Below are positions 59,544 to 59,950 of a DNA stretch of 59,950 nucleotides, one piece after another (position 1 is the first letter of the stretch; every line of letters begins with the position of its first letter). The stretch lies in NCBI GenBank assembly GCA_002782005.1, contig PFGT01000012.1:1-59950 (forward strand). Reading direction: 5' to 3'. The notes under the pieces were generated by a model. The model had not been told where the DNA came from. It searched no databases and saw only the letters and a program-made list of their open reading frames with translations. Position numbers and translations under genes: made by a program. Source of the stretch: Hydrogenophilales bacterium CG12_big_fil_rev_8_21_14_0_65_61_21. GTDB lineage: Bacteria; Pseudomonadota; Gammaproteobacteria; Burkholderiales; Thiobacillaceae.

Positions 59544-59950
59544 CGCTGCGGGAGCGCGCACTGAACCTGTTGGCCCGGCGTGAGCACAGCCGGGTCGAAT
59601 TGGCGCGCAAGCTTTCTGTTCATGGTGAGGCAGATGAGATTGCCGCCCTGCTGGACGCGCTGGAGTCGGAAAATCTGTTATCCAATGAACGCTATGCCGA
59701 GGCCCTGGCCCATACCCGTTCAGGCCGGCATGGCAGCTTGCGGTTGAAGGCTGACCTGCGTAACAAGGGCGTGCCCGATTCGCTTATCGTCGAGGCGATA
59801 AGCAAAGCGCGCAATAGCGATCTGGAATCGGCCCGTGTCGTTTGGGCGAAGAAATTTGGCCAGCTTCCGGTCAATGCCGCCGAACGGGCGAAGCAGATGC
59901 GCTTCCTCGCCGGCCGTGGGTTCCCTTCCGATGTCGTGCGCCGGGTGGTC
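59540..59950 (+). CDS. recX: RecA inhibitor RecX (partial)
   Basis: The first 137 codons of recX; the gene runs off the right edge. RecX caps and disassembles RecA filaments. Its helical repeats are recognisable ([62 protein letters not shown]). ATG 59540 overlaps the recA stop (ATGA), so translation is coupled to recA. Confidence 0.93.
   Translation, partial: MTLRERALNLLARREHSRVELARKLSVHGEADEIAALLDALESENLLSNERYAEALAHTRSGRHGSLRLKADLRNKGVPDSLIVEAISKARNSDLESARVVWAKKFGQLPVNAAERAKQMRFLAGRGFPSDVVRRVV

Overview
This window looks like part of the chromosome of a free-living betaproteobacterium, most likely a respiratory organism of the Nitrosomonadales/Thiobacillus-Gallionella type or a close relative. 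That placement is inferred from gene order: trxA-rho, lysM-dprA-smg-topA, def-fmt-htpX-rsmB-DUF4390-ntrY-ntrX-trkA-trkH, queA-tgt-yajC-secD-secF, a bioB-F-H-C-D operon, pgpA-cinA-recA-recX, and a cobalamin-dependent ribonucleotide reductase. G+C is high throughout, except for two multihaem cytochrome genes near 27.4-28.9 kb, which are visibly poorer in G+C. I see no integrase, transposase, phage gene or CRISPR array.

Layout. 1-1.3 kb: the end of a compact same-strand cluster of small thiol/redox genes (unknown C-terminal fragment, OsmC-like mini-protein, GDCCVxC protein, half-length TauE/SafE transporter, thioredoxin-like protein without its CxxC). 1.5-5 kb: argA, an ABC-F ATPase of the YbiT type, and a lipoprotein. 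5.1-8.3 kb: rho and trxA, a 7Fe ferredoxin, a pseudo-receiver and a 2-Cys peroxiredoxin. 8.4-13.8 kb (minus): lysM protein, dprA, smg, topA. 13.9-25.6 kb (plus): def, fmt, htpX, rsmB, a DUF4390 protein, an NtrY/NtrX-like pair, trkA/trkH, yggX and ubiE. 25.6-26.9 kb (minus): mlaA, greB. 27.0-29.1 kb: tRNA-Ala, tRNA-Glu, two paralogous c7-type cytochromes and tRNA-Leu. 29.2-36.2 kb (plus): queA, tgt, yajC, secD, secF, a DedA protein and an HDOD protein. 36.2-43.0 kb (minus): an Rrf2 regulator, a Sco protein, ccoNOQP, ccoG and a ccoH-like gene, together making and maturing a cbb3 oxidase. 43.0-47.9 kb (minus): a membrane protein followed by bioB-F-H-C-D. 48-53.8 kb: comF, dgt, aroB, a haem-binding diguanylate cyclase and xthA. 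53.9-59.95 kb (plus): nrdJ preceded by two NrdR-like boxes, a DedA protein, pgpA, cinA, recA and the start of recX.

How it works together. Most of the window is housekeeping: translation and tRNA modification, secretion, DNA topology/repair/competence, and biotin and arginine synthesis. The respiratory theme is the cbb3 oxidase with its assembly factors and an Fe-S Rrf2 regulator, plus periplasmic hexahaem cytochromes and a membrane diguanylate cyclase with a periplasmic CxxCH haem site, which may report the redox state of the periplasm to c-di-GMP signalling (inference).

The most interesting items are the tandem hexahaem cytochrome pair between tRNA genes (one copy has a CX4CH haem site), the haem/cysteine diguanylate cyclase, the reduced redox cluster at the left edge, an NtrX-like regulator with a dead ATPase domain, the CcoH-like protein with an extra membrane domain, a cysteine-rich insertion in the LysM protein, and GTGA-rich repeats, one of which appears to lie inside bioF. 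No stretch longer than about 300 bases lacks a gene; the longest gap is 1294-1524.
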